From Proteromonas lacertae (Eukaryota > Sar > Bigyra > Opalinata > Proteromonadidae), in the NCBI GenBank assembly GCA_002245135.1, contig NGBS01000879.1, forward strand, positions 151,397 through 215,396: 64,000 nt of DNA, given 5' to 3'. This document shows positions 36,060 to 45,928 of this stretch, one piece after another. The stretch's first letter is position 1. Each line of letters begins with the position of its first letter. A model generated the notes under the pieces. That model searched no databases. It saw nothing but the letters and a program-made list of their open reading frames with translations, and was not told the origin of the DNA. The translations under genes and the position numbers were made by a program.

Positions 36060-36130
36060 AAAAGTGTCTCCTAGACAAACGGCGTGAGAAGATTTAGAAA
36101 TACTCCGTTTGTCTAGGAGACATTTTTCAC
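36060..36130. repeat. Short palindrome related to the TIR
   Basis: GTGTCTCCTAGACAAACGG and its inverse flank about 25 bp. GACAAACGG is the core of the TIR family, so this looks like a tiny foldback or a fused pair of ends inside the element. Confidence 0.6.
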
Positions 36131-36659
36131 TTCTCAATTTTCTTCTGTGACTTATGTGTATCATTTCATAATCATTGATACTATTACATAAAATAAAAAG
36201 CAACACATAAATTATAATTTTGTAAATTATACAAAAGAAGCTAAGTGTTAAAAATCTATTGTAATTGGCTACACACTGAAATGATTGATTTTTATAGAAG
36301 GCACTGAAATATGAAATACATTAATTTGTTGTAGCTTTGAGATTCATGTCGATTAAAGATTGTATTTCTGTTTATATTGTAGATATTAACTTTGTAACTA
36401 AAAATATAGATTTTGATGAAAAACATGTGCATATAAAACAAGTGTTTATATCAAAATATTGATTTTCGTACAAATAAGGGGGTAAGAAAATTCAAGTTTT
36501 TAGTTACATTTTTTTATTTATATCAACAACAGAAGTGAGTTGTAAGCTAATATTATATATTATTCATGTACTTAATATGTATTAATAGATTATGTAAAAC
36601 ATTTTGTTACATAGGCTAATTAAGTCATATCGTGACATGTCTATCATATACAAAATGTT

Positions 36660-36766
36660 AAAATAAAAGTAACAATTTTTCATTAAAAGAAGTGTAATTG
36701 TGTATTTAGTTTGTTTTGAAAGTGTCTGGTAGACAAACGGCCAACTCTGACAAACGGCGTACAACA
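36660..36766 (-). repeat. Right terminal inverted repeat of 7-kb element
   Basis: Inverse of 29755-29861 with about 3-4 mismatches, ending TACAACA before ACTAT. Confidence 0.85.
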
Positions 36767-36771
36767 ACTAT

Positions 36772-37194
36772 TATACCATTTTGCATATTACTTATACTTT
36801 TTATCAAGCCATTTCATATTACATATATATAATTGCAAAATAATTATACAAATCTCAAGCCTTTTTAAAGAATTTTTATTCTTTTATTTTACAATGAGCT
36901 TATATTATGTTGATACAACCTAAATGCATATTCTTACTTATTTTGATGAAAAATTGAAACTTTTATACTTACTTTGTTATATGAAATACATTTATTTTGA
37001 TTTTTTTTAATGTTTCATTCACTACTAGAGACTAAAATACATTAACTGAAATGACTAAAATACATCTAATACTTAGAATATCCTAAAATTAGTTTAATTT
37101 AAGCATTAAAGAAAAATATAAATATGATGTCAAGTATATATCAAACTTTTCAAATTTATATCTTATAAAATGTAAGTCTATATATATTTGTTAT
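36772..37194. other. Region with TIR-family subterminal remnant
   Basis: Contains TCAAGCC at about 36805 and 36854, and at 36915-36990 a degraded copy of the subterminal sequence (AAATGCATATTCTTACTT...ACTTACTTTGTTATATG) that follows the TIR in the elements at 41705 and 51761. No gene. Confidence 0.45.
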
Positions 37195-37580
37195 TTGATA
37201 TATTTGTATAACGAAGTGTTATTAGAAATAAGAAATGTTGCTGAGCCATCACACGAGCAAAGAGATCAGCCAGTCAGGGAAAAAAGAGTATATGTTAGTG
37301 TATCGCAGACACAGATAGATATTCTGAAGCGTGTATATGCTAAAGAAGGAAGAGAATATTCCTTACAGTCATATCAATCAATTACATGAATTAAACCAAA
37401 ACGGTTAGAAGCATCGATTAGACTGCTTAATAAAGGCCAGTGTATTGATAAAAGTTCTGTTAAACGAGGACGTTGCCATAAGTTAACAGAACATGAGTCA
37501 TTATTGCTTTCAAATACTGTAAAAGAAAACAACACTATCAATTTAAATGGTTTAAAAGAAAAAATCTTCACACAAACTGG
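37195..37580 (+). pseudogene. Transposase-like fragment interrupted by next element
   Basis: A reading frame VREKRVYVSVSQTQIDILK followed after a frame shift by KPKRLEASIRLLNKGQ and RGRCHKLTEHESLLLSNTVK resembles the helix-turn-helix N-terminus of Tc1/mariner-like transposases. It is cut at 37581 by the left end of the second HYDIN-carrying element, whose insertion therefore came later. Confidence 0.45.
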
Positions 37581-38094
37581 TGTTGTGTGCCGTTTGTCAG
37601 AGTTGGCCGTTTGTATACCAGACACTTTCAAAACAAACTAAATACACAATTACACTTCTTTTAATGAAAAATTGTTACTTTTATACTTACTTTGTCATAT
37701 AACCTACATCTATGAGTAACTATTAATTGTCATAATATTGAATAAAAACTATCAAAATATATTCTAGAAATTATGTATATTCCAAATTTTATGTATTTAT
37801 TGACATATAATGTCTAAATGAGAAGTGTCAGTTACACAGGAATTAAGAATTATACCCCTTCTGACTTCATTTTTAATTTAAAATTTCATTTTCTTCAACT
37901 TTTTTGTTTGTATGTTTTTTTTGATTCAGTCAAAGAGAAAAAATGAATTTCAGCAGACACTTTGAAGAATGTTATTAAATTCTATCAAGATAAGAAGATA
38001 TTTCAAAAAAGAAAAATCAAGCTTGTCAAACTTGACAGTTTATTTTATATTTCAGAAAATCAAAATGTAAGTACTATATATATATATATATATA

Positions 38095-38139
<45 letters not shown>

Positions 38140-39755
38140 CAAAATACTTACTTTATATTATTTATAAGCTGTATAATACTATCATGTACAGCGAAAGGTA
38201 TAGAAGCATCATTATTTTATGAACATAAAGTAGATGTAATTGATTTTGGTGATAAATTTATTAACAGATAAGCTGAAAGCGCATTTTAATAGAAAATCGA
38301 GGTTTAAGAAGTCAAAGATTAACTAGGCCCAATTATGGAGTAGAAAAAATAATATATCAAATATACAGCAGAATAGTGTTGATTTAGACTTTAGGAGAAA
38401 AAATGTATTAATTAGAAGAAAAAAAGCTCAAGCTCAAGATTTAGATATTGGTTGAAGTACTCAAATAATATCAATGGATCCTGCTTATTTATCATTAGAT
38501 ATTGGTTGAAGTATCACTTACAAATGAAGGATCAATTAAACCAAATGTAATATTTACTCCACCAAGGTGAATTAGATATAGAAGAAAGTGTAACAATCGA
38601 AGTATCTTATACAAGTTCAACTCTTGGTGAATTTAATGATCATTTTGAATTTGCATTAAAAGGAGCAACTAATAATGTGGTATTAACAATAAAAGGACAT
38701 GTAGTTGGTCCAACATTCTTCTTTAATAAGAATAAACTAGATTTTGGTATTGTAAGTTATGCATTTTTAAACTCAACTGATTTGATATTAAGAAATACTT
38801 CCTCTGTTCCATTTATAATCAATTTACGAGTTCCTCAAGATGGTAATTACTTAAACAAAGAATTCGAAATAATTCGAGCAGTAGCAACAGTATTACCAGA
38901 AGGAGAAGAAAAAATCAAAATCAATTTCATATCTCAAACAATAAAAGTATATGATTATTGTTTAGCAATTGATATTGAAAGTGTAGGTGAAGCTTTATTA
39001 ACAATTCCAATAAGTGCTGAATGTCGAGTAGCTGAAGTAGAATTATTAGAAGAATCATTGAAATATGGAGATTGTTATTTAAGATATACTTATTATCGAA
39101 CTTTAACATTAAAGAATAAATCCAATTTATATGCTCAATTTGAAAACAGAACAAGATAAAAGAAGTAAATCGATTGGTAGTTATTTCCCTGATCCAGTTA
39201 AAGGTGTAATTGGACCAATGGCAACTCAAATGATTAAAGTTTAATTAAATCCTGAGAAATTAGGTGATATGAGAATTCCATTATATATTCAAATAATTGG
39301 CAGTCAATATCCTCCATTGGTATTAGTATTAGAAGCAAATGGACTTGGACCAGTGATAAAGTCAAATTTAAATCATATAAAATTTGGTGATATAACTTGT
39401 TTAGATACTCATACAAAAGAATTTACAATAACTAATCCAACTTCAATTCCAGCTTTTTATAAATTAGATTTTGAACGAGGATTTTATTTTAATACTGATA
39501 TAGTTGATGGTATATTACAAAGTAAAGAATCTCAAAAGATAGTAGTTAGTTGCATGTTGGAAGATGTATTAGCTTATAAAGATACAATATACATAGCAGC
39601 AACTGAAGGAGATAGTGCAATTCTTCCAGTTACAGCTAAATGTTTAATAACAACAATATTTTGAGAAGATCCAGTAGATGTAATTGATTTTGGTGATCAA
39701 TTCACAAACAGAACAATCGAAAGAGTATTTTTATTAGAAAATCGATGTTTAAGAT
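37581..39755 (+). mobile_element. Truncated second copy of the HYDIN-carrying transposon
   Basis: Starts with the same TGTTGT..GCCGTTTGTC end and is almost identical to 29755-31914, including the leader block and the broken HYDIN-like codons with the same stops. Differences are few: a GTG for GCG near the end, A to C near 37854, and longer TA and TTA microsatellites. At about 39755 it stops matching abruptly. No right TIR follows. Since even the decayed stops are shared, the pseudogene was already broken when the copy arose. Confidence 0.9.
38190..39755 (+). pseudogene. HYDIN-like fragment, second copy
   Basis: Carries the same first beta-domains as 30353-31914, with identical stop positions and frame changes, and ends in the sequence matching VFLLENRG. 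It is a truncated copy and cannot encode a product. Confidence 0.85.
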
Positions 39756-40188
39756 ATAAGTGTAACAATCGATTCCTTCTATTATTATCGAATCTAAGAT
39801 AATAATTCATATATAATTCTGCTAATAATTCTTTCCCTTGTTTCTTCGTTGTATTGTCATTACATTTTAATTAACCAGCCATCATTAATAGAAATTTTAA
39901 AGCTGTTCAACCAAAATCATAATGACATTATCAATTCCATATATTCATAAACATATATAAATGTACCAGTACAAATTATCCCAAACAAACTCTGTTTCAT
40001 TTAATGTAACTTCTTTTATTGTAAATATTATCTCAGTATTAACTAATTCTCTCTTTTCATTTAATTTTTATGTTTGAATTTGAATTTATATAATTCATCT
40101 ATAGAAATTTCTTCATTGGTTGGAGATTTTGAAAGATTCCATAAATTCTTTAAAAATAACACAAATACTCAAAATACAATATATAGTA
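39756..40188. other. Unassigned segment between elements
   Basis: AT-rich. On the minus strand an open stretch near 39975-40070 reads EKRELVNTEIIFTIKEVTL..., which has coding character but no match I recognise; it may be another piece of a captured gene in opposite orientation. No complete gene. Confidence 0.3.
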
Positions 40189-41704
40189 TATAAATGGGAC
40201 TCTGGCACAATGTCATAGAGTTCTAATGAGTGTTCTAGGAGTCAGTCCCCTTCTAGATTCAGAGTTTGTACCAGGGTCCCATTTACGTAAGGTTACTACG
40301 GGATTCCTGTAAGCTATTTCTATACCTACCTATACCTATCTATGAGACGATCTCCTACTGTTACTCCTGGAAGCTATCTAGAAGTGTTGGTTACCTCGAG
40401 GTGATGATTCTAATCACACTCTTGACTATCCTTGCTACGCTGGTGACCTTGTAAGGGCTTTTAATTGAACCGTGGAAACTCATCGTGGAACCGGGACTTT
40501 ACAATTGTTAACAAGTTACCAAATGGTAACTCTGGGAGGTTCTAGCTAGTTGTGGATTTCTCAAGGGACTTGAAGATAATGATTAGCAGTCTCGGAAGGC
40601 TTCTGAAGGTATGTTTTTCTTACAATGACTAGGAACAACCCGACAACTACAAGAGACTAACAAGACTGAGAATTACTTAGCCGATGATAAATTAACTAGT
40701 GCGTCTAGAGCATCTTCCATTACCTGGTGATTGCTTAGCTCAGAGAATCGTCTATCGATGTATTGCTTTAGCTGAGTTATGTTGAATTGCAAGGAGCAGG
40801 AGAATTGAAGGAGGTCCAATACATGAAGTAGATAATTACGAAGGCTAGCTGCTAGTTCAATTCCCTTGTAATATTGCGGGTCACTGAGGATAGGTATATC
40901 AAAGATAGCACTTACTGATTGTTTCACTTGATCGTAGAAGCTGCCAGTCACACCCTCAATGGATTCAATTACTTGCTTCAACAGTTCCTCAGCCATGTCT
41001 CCTTCGGGAATCAACATATTATGCAGTTGCAGTATTTCTTCTTTCTCAAGGAACTCAAAGATGTCCTTGTAGTCATCTATAGGATCTAGCTTCTCCAAGG
41101 TATCCTCGATTTCTTGGAGAATACATGATAGGAATGAACTAGTACCATGGCAGATATTTCTATTTGCATCCTTCAATTCCTTAAAGCACTCTTCTACCAT
41201 CCTACAGCCTAACAACTCAGGGTTATGTTCAGCTAAGTATGGATGATGCTTGTAAAGCTCCTTCTTATACTCCGGGAATTTCTTCTCTCTCAAATCCTCC
41301 AGGGAGCGTTCAAATTCATGTTGAGAGTGAAGGAATAAATCTTTCACTCTTCTGTAAGTACCGAAGTTAACAAATCCATCCTCATCCTTTGGAGTGTCCA
41401 AGAAACAATTCAAGACCCTTTCAATAACTTCAGCAGCTTCATTGATGTACTCAGTAAATGGTGCAGTAACAGACTGCGGGTGTGTCTGAAGCTAAGTTAA
41501 GTTCATTTCCCTTCCTTTGATAGACAAGTATATGGAGGTTTGTTTACCGAACCAATGATATCTAGCATCTTGCTTCTCATGCTTTGAAGGTATTAATTCC
41601 ATCTCATGGAGTTCATCCAGAACATCCTCCCAGCCACGAAAGGGACGGACCCCTAGAAAACTCGTTAGGACCCTGATACTTTGTGCTAGGGTCCCATTTA
41701 TATA
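40189..41704. mobile_element. 1.5-kb TIR element of higher G+C content
   Basis: Left end TATAAATGGGACTCTGGCAC and right end, inverted, TATAAATGGGACCCTAGCAC; similarity continues for about 65 bp. Base composition is clearly more GC-rich than everything around it. It contains one long minus-strand frame. A TA target duplication is possible but cannot be told from the TA-rich ends. The right end abuts the left end of the foldback element at 41705. Confidence 0.75.
40673..41702 (-). pseudogene. Element-encoded protein of unknown family with in-frame TAG
   Basis: Frame runs from inside the right TIR (LAQSIRVLTSFLG, ELIPSKHEKQDARYHWFGKQ) to a TAG at 41492-41494, then continues in the same frame (TAPFTEYINEAAEVIERVLNC) to the end, about 340 codons in all. 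The second part is alpha-helical with acidic patches (ILQEIEDTLEKLDP, LHNMLIPEGDMAEELLKQ). No DDE, zinc-finger or other known transposase motif was found. It may be a decayed gene or use stop read-through. Codon use is GC-richer than host genes, which suggests foreign origin. Confidence 0.45.
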
Positions 41705-42340
41705 TGTTGTGCGCCGTTTGTCATAGTTGGCCGTTTGTCTACCAGACACTTTTAAAACAAACTAAATGTATATTCTTACTTGTCTTAATGAAATATTGTT
41801 ACTTTTATACTTACTTTGTTATATGACCTACCTCTGCAGTATACTTTTTGTTAATATAAATAGTTTGAATATTTGCGCCGTTTGTTTTCTAGAATTATTT
41901 GAAGCAAACTAAATGCATATTTAGCTAATATAGACTAAAATACATTAGCTGAAATGTTAAGAACAACTTAATGTTGATCATAAGACATTTAAAATGAAAA
42001 AAGAAAATATAGAATCAAGCCTCACTCAAGCCTATTTTTTACATTTCTTTTTTTTTATATAAAGATTTAATAATTATTATATTCTAATTATTTCAGCTAA
42101 TGTATTTTAGTCTATATTAGCTAAATATACATTTAGTTTGCTTCAAAAATTTCTAGAAAACAAACGGCGCAAATATTCAAACTATTTATATTAACAAAAA
42201 GTATACTGCAGAGGTAGGTCATATAACAAAGTAAGTATAAAAGTAACAATTTTTTATCAAGACAAGTAAGAATATACATTTAGTTTGTTTTAAAAGTGTC
42301 TGGTAGACAAACGGCCAACTATGACAAACGGCGCGCAACA
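41705..42340. mobile_element. Foldback MITE of the TGTTGTGCGCCG family
   Basis: Almost the whole 636 bp is one inverted repeat: arms of about 260 bp (41705-41965 and 42090-42340) around a centre carrying two TCAAGCC copies. The ends match the TIRs of the 7-kb element. A second, nested GCGCCGTTTG pair is seen at about 41876 and 42163, so the element seems to have grown by insertion of one end pair within another. No coding capacity and no clear target duplication. Confidence 0.85.
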
Positions 42341-42605
42341 AGTCCGGTTAGTTCAATTTTTCTTGCACTTAAGGTATCTGTTACTCTACTTTGTAGCGAA
42401 CTGTTAATTCATCTCTATTCAATATATTCTTTGGAGTTTGGATCTCTAATGTGGTTGCTGATGGTCTTGATTGATGGTTCAGATATAAGGACACATAACT
42501 ACAAAACCCTCCCAATATTGCTAATGATGACTTTCAATGCCTTTGAAAAATCCACAACTAGCTAGAACATCTCAGAATTACAATTTGGTGGTTTTATCGA
42601 TGTAG
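42341..42605 (-). repeat. Inverted fragment of the 1.5-kb GC-rich element
   Basis: The reverse complement of about 42480-42605 matches 40510-40610 (shared TCTAGCTAGTTGTGGATTTC). The fragment is in opposite orientation to the element at 40189 and is cut by the foldback element at 42340. Confidence 0.7.
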
Positions 42606-42881
42606 TTCTTTTTATAAACTATCTATATTAATATTCTTTTTATGCATATTTGATATAAAATAATCTCTTTTATACTTATTTAAAAAGAACAGCATAACTA
42701 CAAAAAACAAAAAACTTATAGAAACAAATATTTATGTCGATATAAACGGGTTTGAGTGTAAATTCAAGTATCATTCAAGCATAATATATATTATCTAAAA
42801 AGATTTTACATTTTATATTTATACTACAACAATAATTCCATTACATATACATTCACAATTACTATAGAAGAGAATGACATT

Positions 42882-43721
42882 CTAAAACATATAACATGCA
42901 GAATCTTTTATATAGAAACCAAGTTCCTTTTTAAATAATGCAACTTTATACCCTTTTACAACAATTCTTGATATAAAATCTAAATCCTCTGTTGAATAAA
43001 GCGATTCATTGTAAAGAATATATTTCATTATATCTCTTTTTATTGAAGGCCAACCATTTGTTATATAGAATCTATTTGACACATCACACATATATATTCT
43101 ACCATTATTATAAAATGTATTCCTACATCTTTCTGTAATTTTATTATATTGATTAATAACAGCATATTTTTTATATTCTTTTGTAAGATTAACTGAATCA
43201 AGCAAGCTATAGTTTCTTATTGAAGGATGAAATACTACATCAATCTTTGAATTTTCATAGAATATTTTATGAATTATGTATAGTCTGTATATTGACATTA
43301 TATCGTCAATATCAAAAAATGAAAGTATTTGACATTGTGAATGGAAATATCCAAAGTTTCGGTTTGACGCAGCATTATACTTATTATATCTAAGCAGAAT
43401 TACTAATTTCTGTGTGCATTTTTTTAATTCTTTTGATTTTTGTTTATAGTATTTTGATAAATTAGCATTAACTCCTGACAATACAATAATTATTTCTTCC
43501 GGATATTGTATAGAATTGCATATACTTCTTTTTAAAGTATTAAAACATCTTTCATAGTCTTCATAAGTTGAAGGTATTATTAGTGATATACAAAATGGAT
43601 GTATATTAGATATTAAGTAAATATACTTTTCACATATAATTAATAATATAAATGAAAAGATAATAATAATTAATTTGTTTAAATCTATTTGTATATGTTG
43701 TTGAATATTATAAATTTGCAA
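42882..43721 (-). CDS. GT2-like (GT-A) glycosyltransferase, type II membrane
   Basis: An N-terminal anchor (KLIIIIFSFILLIICEKYIY) is followed by the nucleotide-sugar fold opening SLIIPSTYEDYERCFNTL and EEIIIVLSGV. NRNFGYFHSQCQILSFFDIDD places an acidic DxDD group at the metal-binding position. TEDLDFISRIVVKGYKVAL resembles the acceptor/base region of GT2 enzymes. The 279-residue frame has no intron. It is the first gene of a glycosyltransferase island; a Golgi-resident transferase is expected. Donor and acceptor cannot be told from the sequence. Confidence 0.7.
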   Translation of the reverse strand: MQIYNIQQHIQIDLNKLIIIIFSFILLIICEKYIYLISNIHPFCISLIIPSTYEDYERCFNTLKRSICNSIQYPEEIIIVLSGVNANLSKYYKQKSKELKKCTQKLVILLRYNKYNAASNRNFGYFHSQCQILSFFDIDDIMSIYRLYIIHKIFYENSKIDVVFHPSIRNYSLLDSVNLTKEYKKYAVINQYNKITERCRNTFYNNGRIYMCDVSNRFYITNGWPSIKRDIMKYILYNESLYSTEDLDFISRIVVKGYKVALFKKELGFYIKDSACYMF

Positions 43722-43934
43722 CTACTGGTTATTAAAACATTAAGATGGCATTCTAATCTAATTACTTTAAATTGATTTGAATTATATGTTTACCTTGGAG
43801 TTGCATCAGTTCCATTATCTAGCGAGGTGTAATTCATGCCTGGATGAAGTAAGTGTGTTGTATATTGATATGAGTTCTCTTACTTTGAACTTATTTGAAA
43901 TGGGGTTATAATACATATAAATACTACATTTTTA

Positions 43935-44801
43935 ATGAAATTCAAAATATTTGCAAAGTATTTTTTAGTTATGATAATTATTTCTGTTTATTATAGTATT
44001 AATATATACAAAGTTTTAAGAAATAATTTATTATATTCATGCATAGTAATTAGAGTAAAAGATGCAACGACTGAGCAACTTGAAAGGTATATACAATGGA
44101 AAAAATCTTTTCCTAAAGAATATGACTTCTTTGTCCTTTCAATGACTAAAATAAATGCAAATATTCTAAAAACCTCTGGTGTAATTAATATAGTAGTACC
44201 ATTCAATGAAATATTGAAAAAATATCCAAATATTACTCGATTAAATGGTAATTGTTCTAGTTTTAAATCTTCAAGATTACTTTCGTGGATTTCTCATTCC
44301 GAATCATTAACTATTCTGTACTCAAAATTTAAAAAAAGATATGATTATATATGGATTATAGAACAAGATGTTGGTTTTACCGGAAGATTATATGATTTTA
44401 TTAGTTTATATAGCAACTGTACGAAAGATTTTATAACAATAAATGTAGGAAAAATAACACCCAATTGGGTATGGTTTAATTGCGCTACAAATGAATATTT
44501 ATATAGAAGAAATACCATCTTTAAGAATAATTATGGCTACGCAAATAGAGAATATGTTCAAAGATGGTCTAAGTTATATTTGAAATATATGATACATGAT
44601 TTGCAAAATAGTTATCATTCGCAAACTGAAACAAGTACTATCGAAACAGCTATGTATTACAATCTTTCATATGAAGTAATATCCAAAGTGTATATAGGTT
44701 CTCCTTTCTCTGCTGGTAAAACATTGACAAAAGAAAAATGGTATAATATAATACATACTAAAATAAATCACAATAAATTCTTTCACCCTTTGAAATTTTA
44801 A
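43935..44801 (+). CDS. Glycosyltransferase-like type II membrane protein (EQDVG motif)
   Basis: The N-terminal hydrophobic anchor is FLVMIIISVYYSINIYKVL. The lumenal part has YIQWKKSFPKEYDFFVLS, then YDYIWIIEQDVGFTG, which has the look of a GT-A metal-binding segment, and W-rich ITPNWVWFNCATNEYLYRR. TETSTIETAMYY and GSPFSAGKTLTK follow. It has 288 residues and no intron. I recognise the layout of a glycosyltransferase but not the family. It is divergently placed with respect to the GT2-like gene upstream. Confidence 0.6.
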   Translation: MKFKIFAKYFLVMIIISVYYSINIYKVLRNNLLYSCIVIRVKDATTEQLERYIQWKKSFPKEYDFFVLSMTKINANILKTSGVINIVVPFNEILKKYPNITRLNGNCSSFKSSRLLSWISHSESLTILYSKFKKRYDYIWIIEQDVGFTGRLYDFISLYSNCTKDFITINVGKITPNWVWFNCATNEYLYRRNTIFKNNYGYANREYVQRWSKLYLKYMIHDLQNSYHSQTETSTIETAMYYNLSYEVISKVYIGSPFSAGKTLTKEKWYNIIHTKINHNKFFHPLKF

Positions 44802-44875
44802 TGGATAAAATGACTTTTCAAAAAGAAAAAATTCAGACATTAATCAGAATAAATCGTATAAATATTATAAAAATA

Positions 44876-45910
44876 TCAACGTTCTGTATAAAAATATAAA
44901 TAATTTTTATATAAAATGGTTGAACTAAAATTATTTTTAACTGCTTTTATAGCTCTATCATATTGATGAATAATTGATGGTATAGACGAGTCTAAATTAA
45001 GAATTACATTTTTAACTGGTAAACAACATATATTTGAATCAAATAACCATAAAGCTAATGTTCTAACAGGTGAATGAGATGAGTTAAGTATGTATATAGG
45101 ATACTTAAATGAATGTGTATTCCATATATATGTATTTAACCCACCTTGATCATTTTCATTACAGTTAAAAGAACATATATACTTTAAAAAATCAACAAGA
45201 AATGCTAATATATCAGGATAAGTACCAAATATTATTCCTCCATTAAGTACATTGCTTTTATATATTTTTGAAGTAGGTCTATAATTTTTAACATATAATG
45301 TATTTGATTTATCTCCGCCTATTTTTCTTCGAGGATGTTCTTCCACCAAATATACTCCTTTTTTAATATTCCAATTGAATGGATTTAATTGAAATAAAAC
45401 ATCTCTAATATCTGTTAATAATATATATTTAAATCTATATCCATAGAATCTAATGAATAACTTCATAATGAAATATCTATAGGTAAAGAACGATATACTA
45501 TTATATAAAAACAGATATTTTATAATATTCGACCTAGATATTGGAAAGGATTTATCATTATATGGATAAAATGGATATGTCTTATTAAGTATTATTAAAT
45601 GTATATGATATGATAGAAATGATTTATTAATTATATCAATATTAGAAAATGTAAAAAGAATTAAATTTCCTGAATATTTTGTTTTGTTTAATGACAAAAT
45701 AAAATTTTGAATTTTTGAGAAATTGTAATTTAGCGCAAAAGACATGATTAGTTGTTCATTACTATGAATATACGTATTTGTGATGCTATTATAATTATAG
45801 TATAATAAATGATAATCAGTATAATAGATAATAATATTGACATCATAAAATATAATAATTAAAAATAGAGTAAAAATTAATTCCAAAATCATGCATTTAT
45901 TATTAAACAC
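44876..45910 (-). CDS. Glycosyltransferase-like protein (TDIRDVLFQ motif)
   Basis: Membrane anchor MILELIFTLFLIIIFYDVNI. The GT-A features are FKYILLTDIRDVLFQLNPF (metal-binding Asp in a DxRD context), VLNGGIIFGTY and NENDQGGLNTYIW. These occur in a group of bacterial and protist transferases of uncertain donor. 344 residues, no intron. The start codon lies only 18 bp from the start of the next, divergent gene; a later Met at 45892 is possible. Confidence 0.7.
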   Translation of the reverse strand: MFNNKCMILELIFTLFLIIIFYDVNIIIYYTDYHLLYYNYNSITNTYIHSNEQLIMSFALNYNFSKIQNFILSLNKTKYSGNLILFTFSNIDIINKSFLSYHIHLIILNKTYPFYPYNDKSFPISRSNIIKYLFLYNSISFFTYRYFIMKLFIRFYGYRFKYILLTDIRDVLFQLNPFNWNIKKGVYLVEEHPRRKIGGDKSNTLYVKNYRPTSKIYKSNVLNGGIIFGTYPDILAFLVDFLKYICSFNCNENDQGGLNTYIWNTHSFKYPIYILNSSHSPVRTLALWLFDSNICCLPVKNVILNLDSSIPSIIHQYDRAIKAVKNNFSSTILYKNYLYFYTER

Positions 45911-45928
45911 ATTAATATATGTTAATAT

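Larger units (their letters stand above)
29755..36766. mobile_element. 7.0-kb TIR transposon carrying a HYDIN-like pseudogene (Ginger-like ends)
   Basis: The left end reads TGTTGTGCGCCGTTTGTC and the right end is its inverse, GACAAACGGCGTACAACA. The inverted repeats run for about 105 bp (29755-29861 and 36660-36766) with only a few differences. The 5-bp ACTAT flanks both ends (29750-29754 and 36767-36771). TGTTG..CAACA termini fit the TGTNR rule of Ginger-type elements, which use a retroviral-like integrase. No transposase is visible inside; instead about 5 kb is a broken HYDIN-like gene. A second, truncated copy lies at 37581. Inference: a non-autonomous transposon that has captured host DNA and moved at least once with it. 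Confidence 0.8.
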
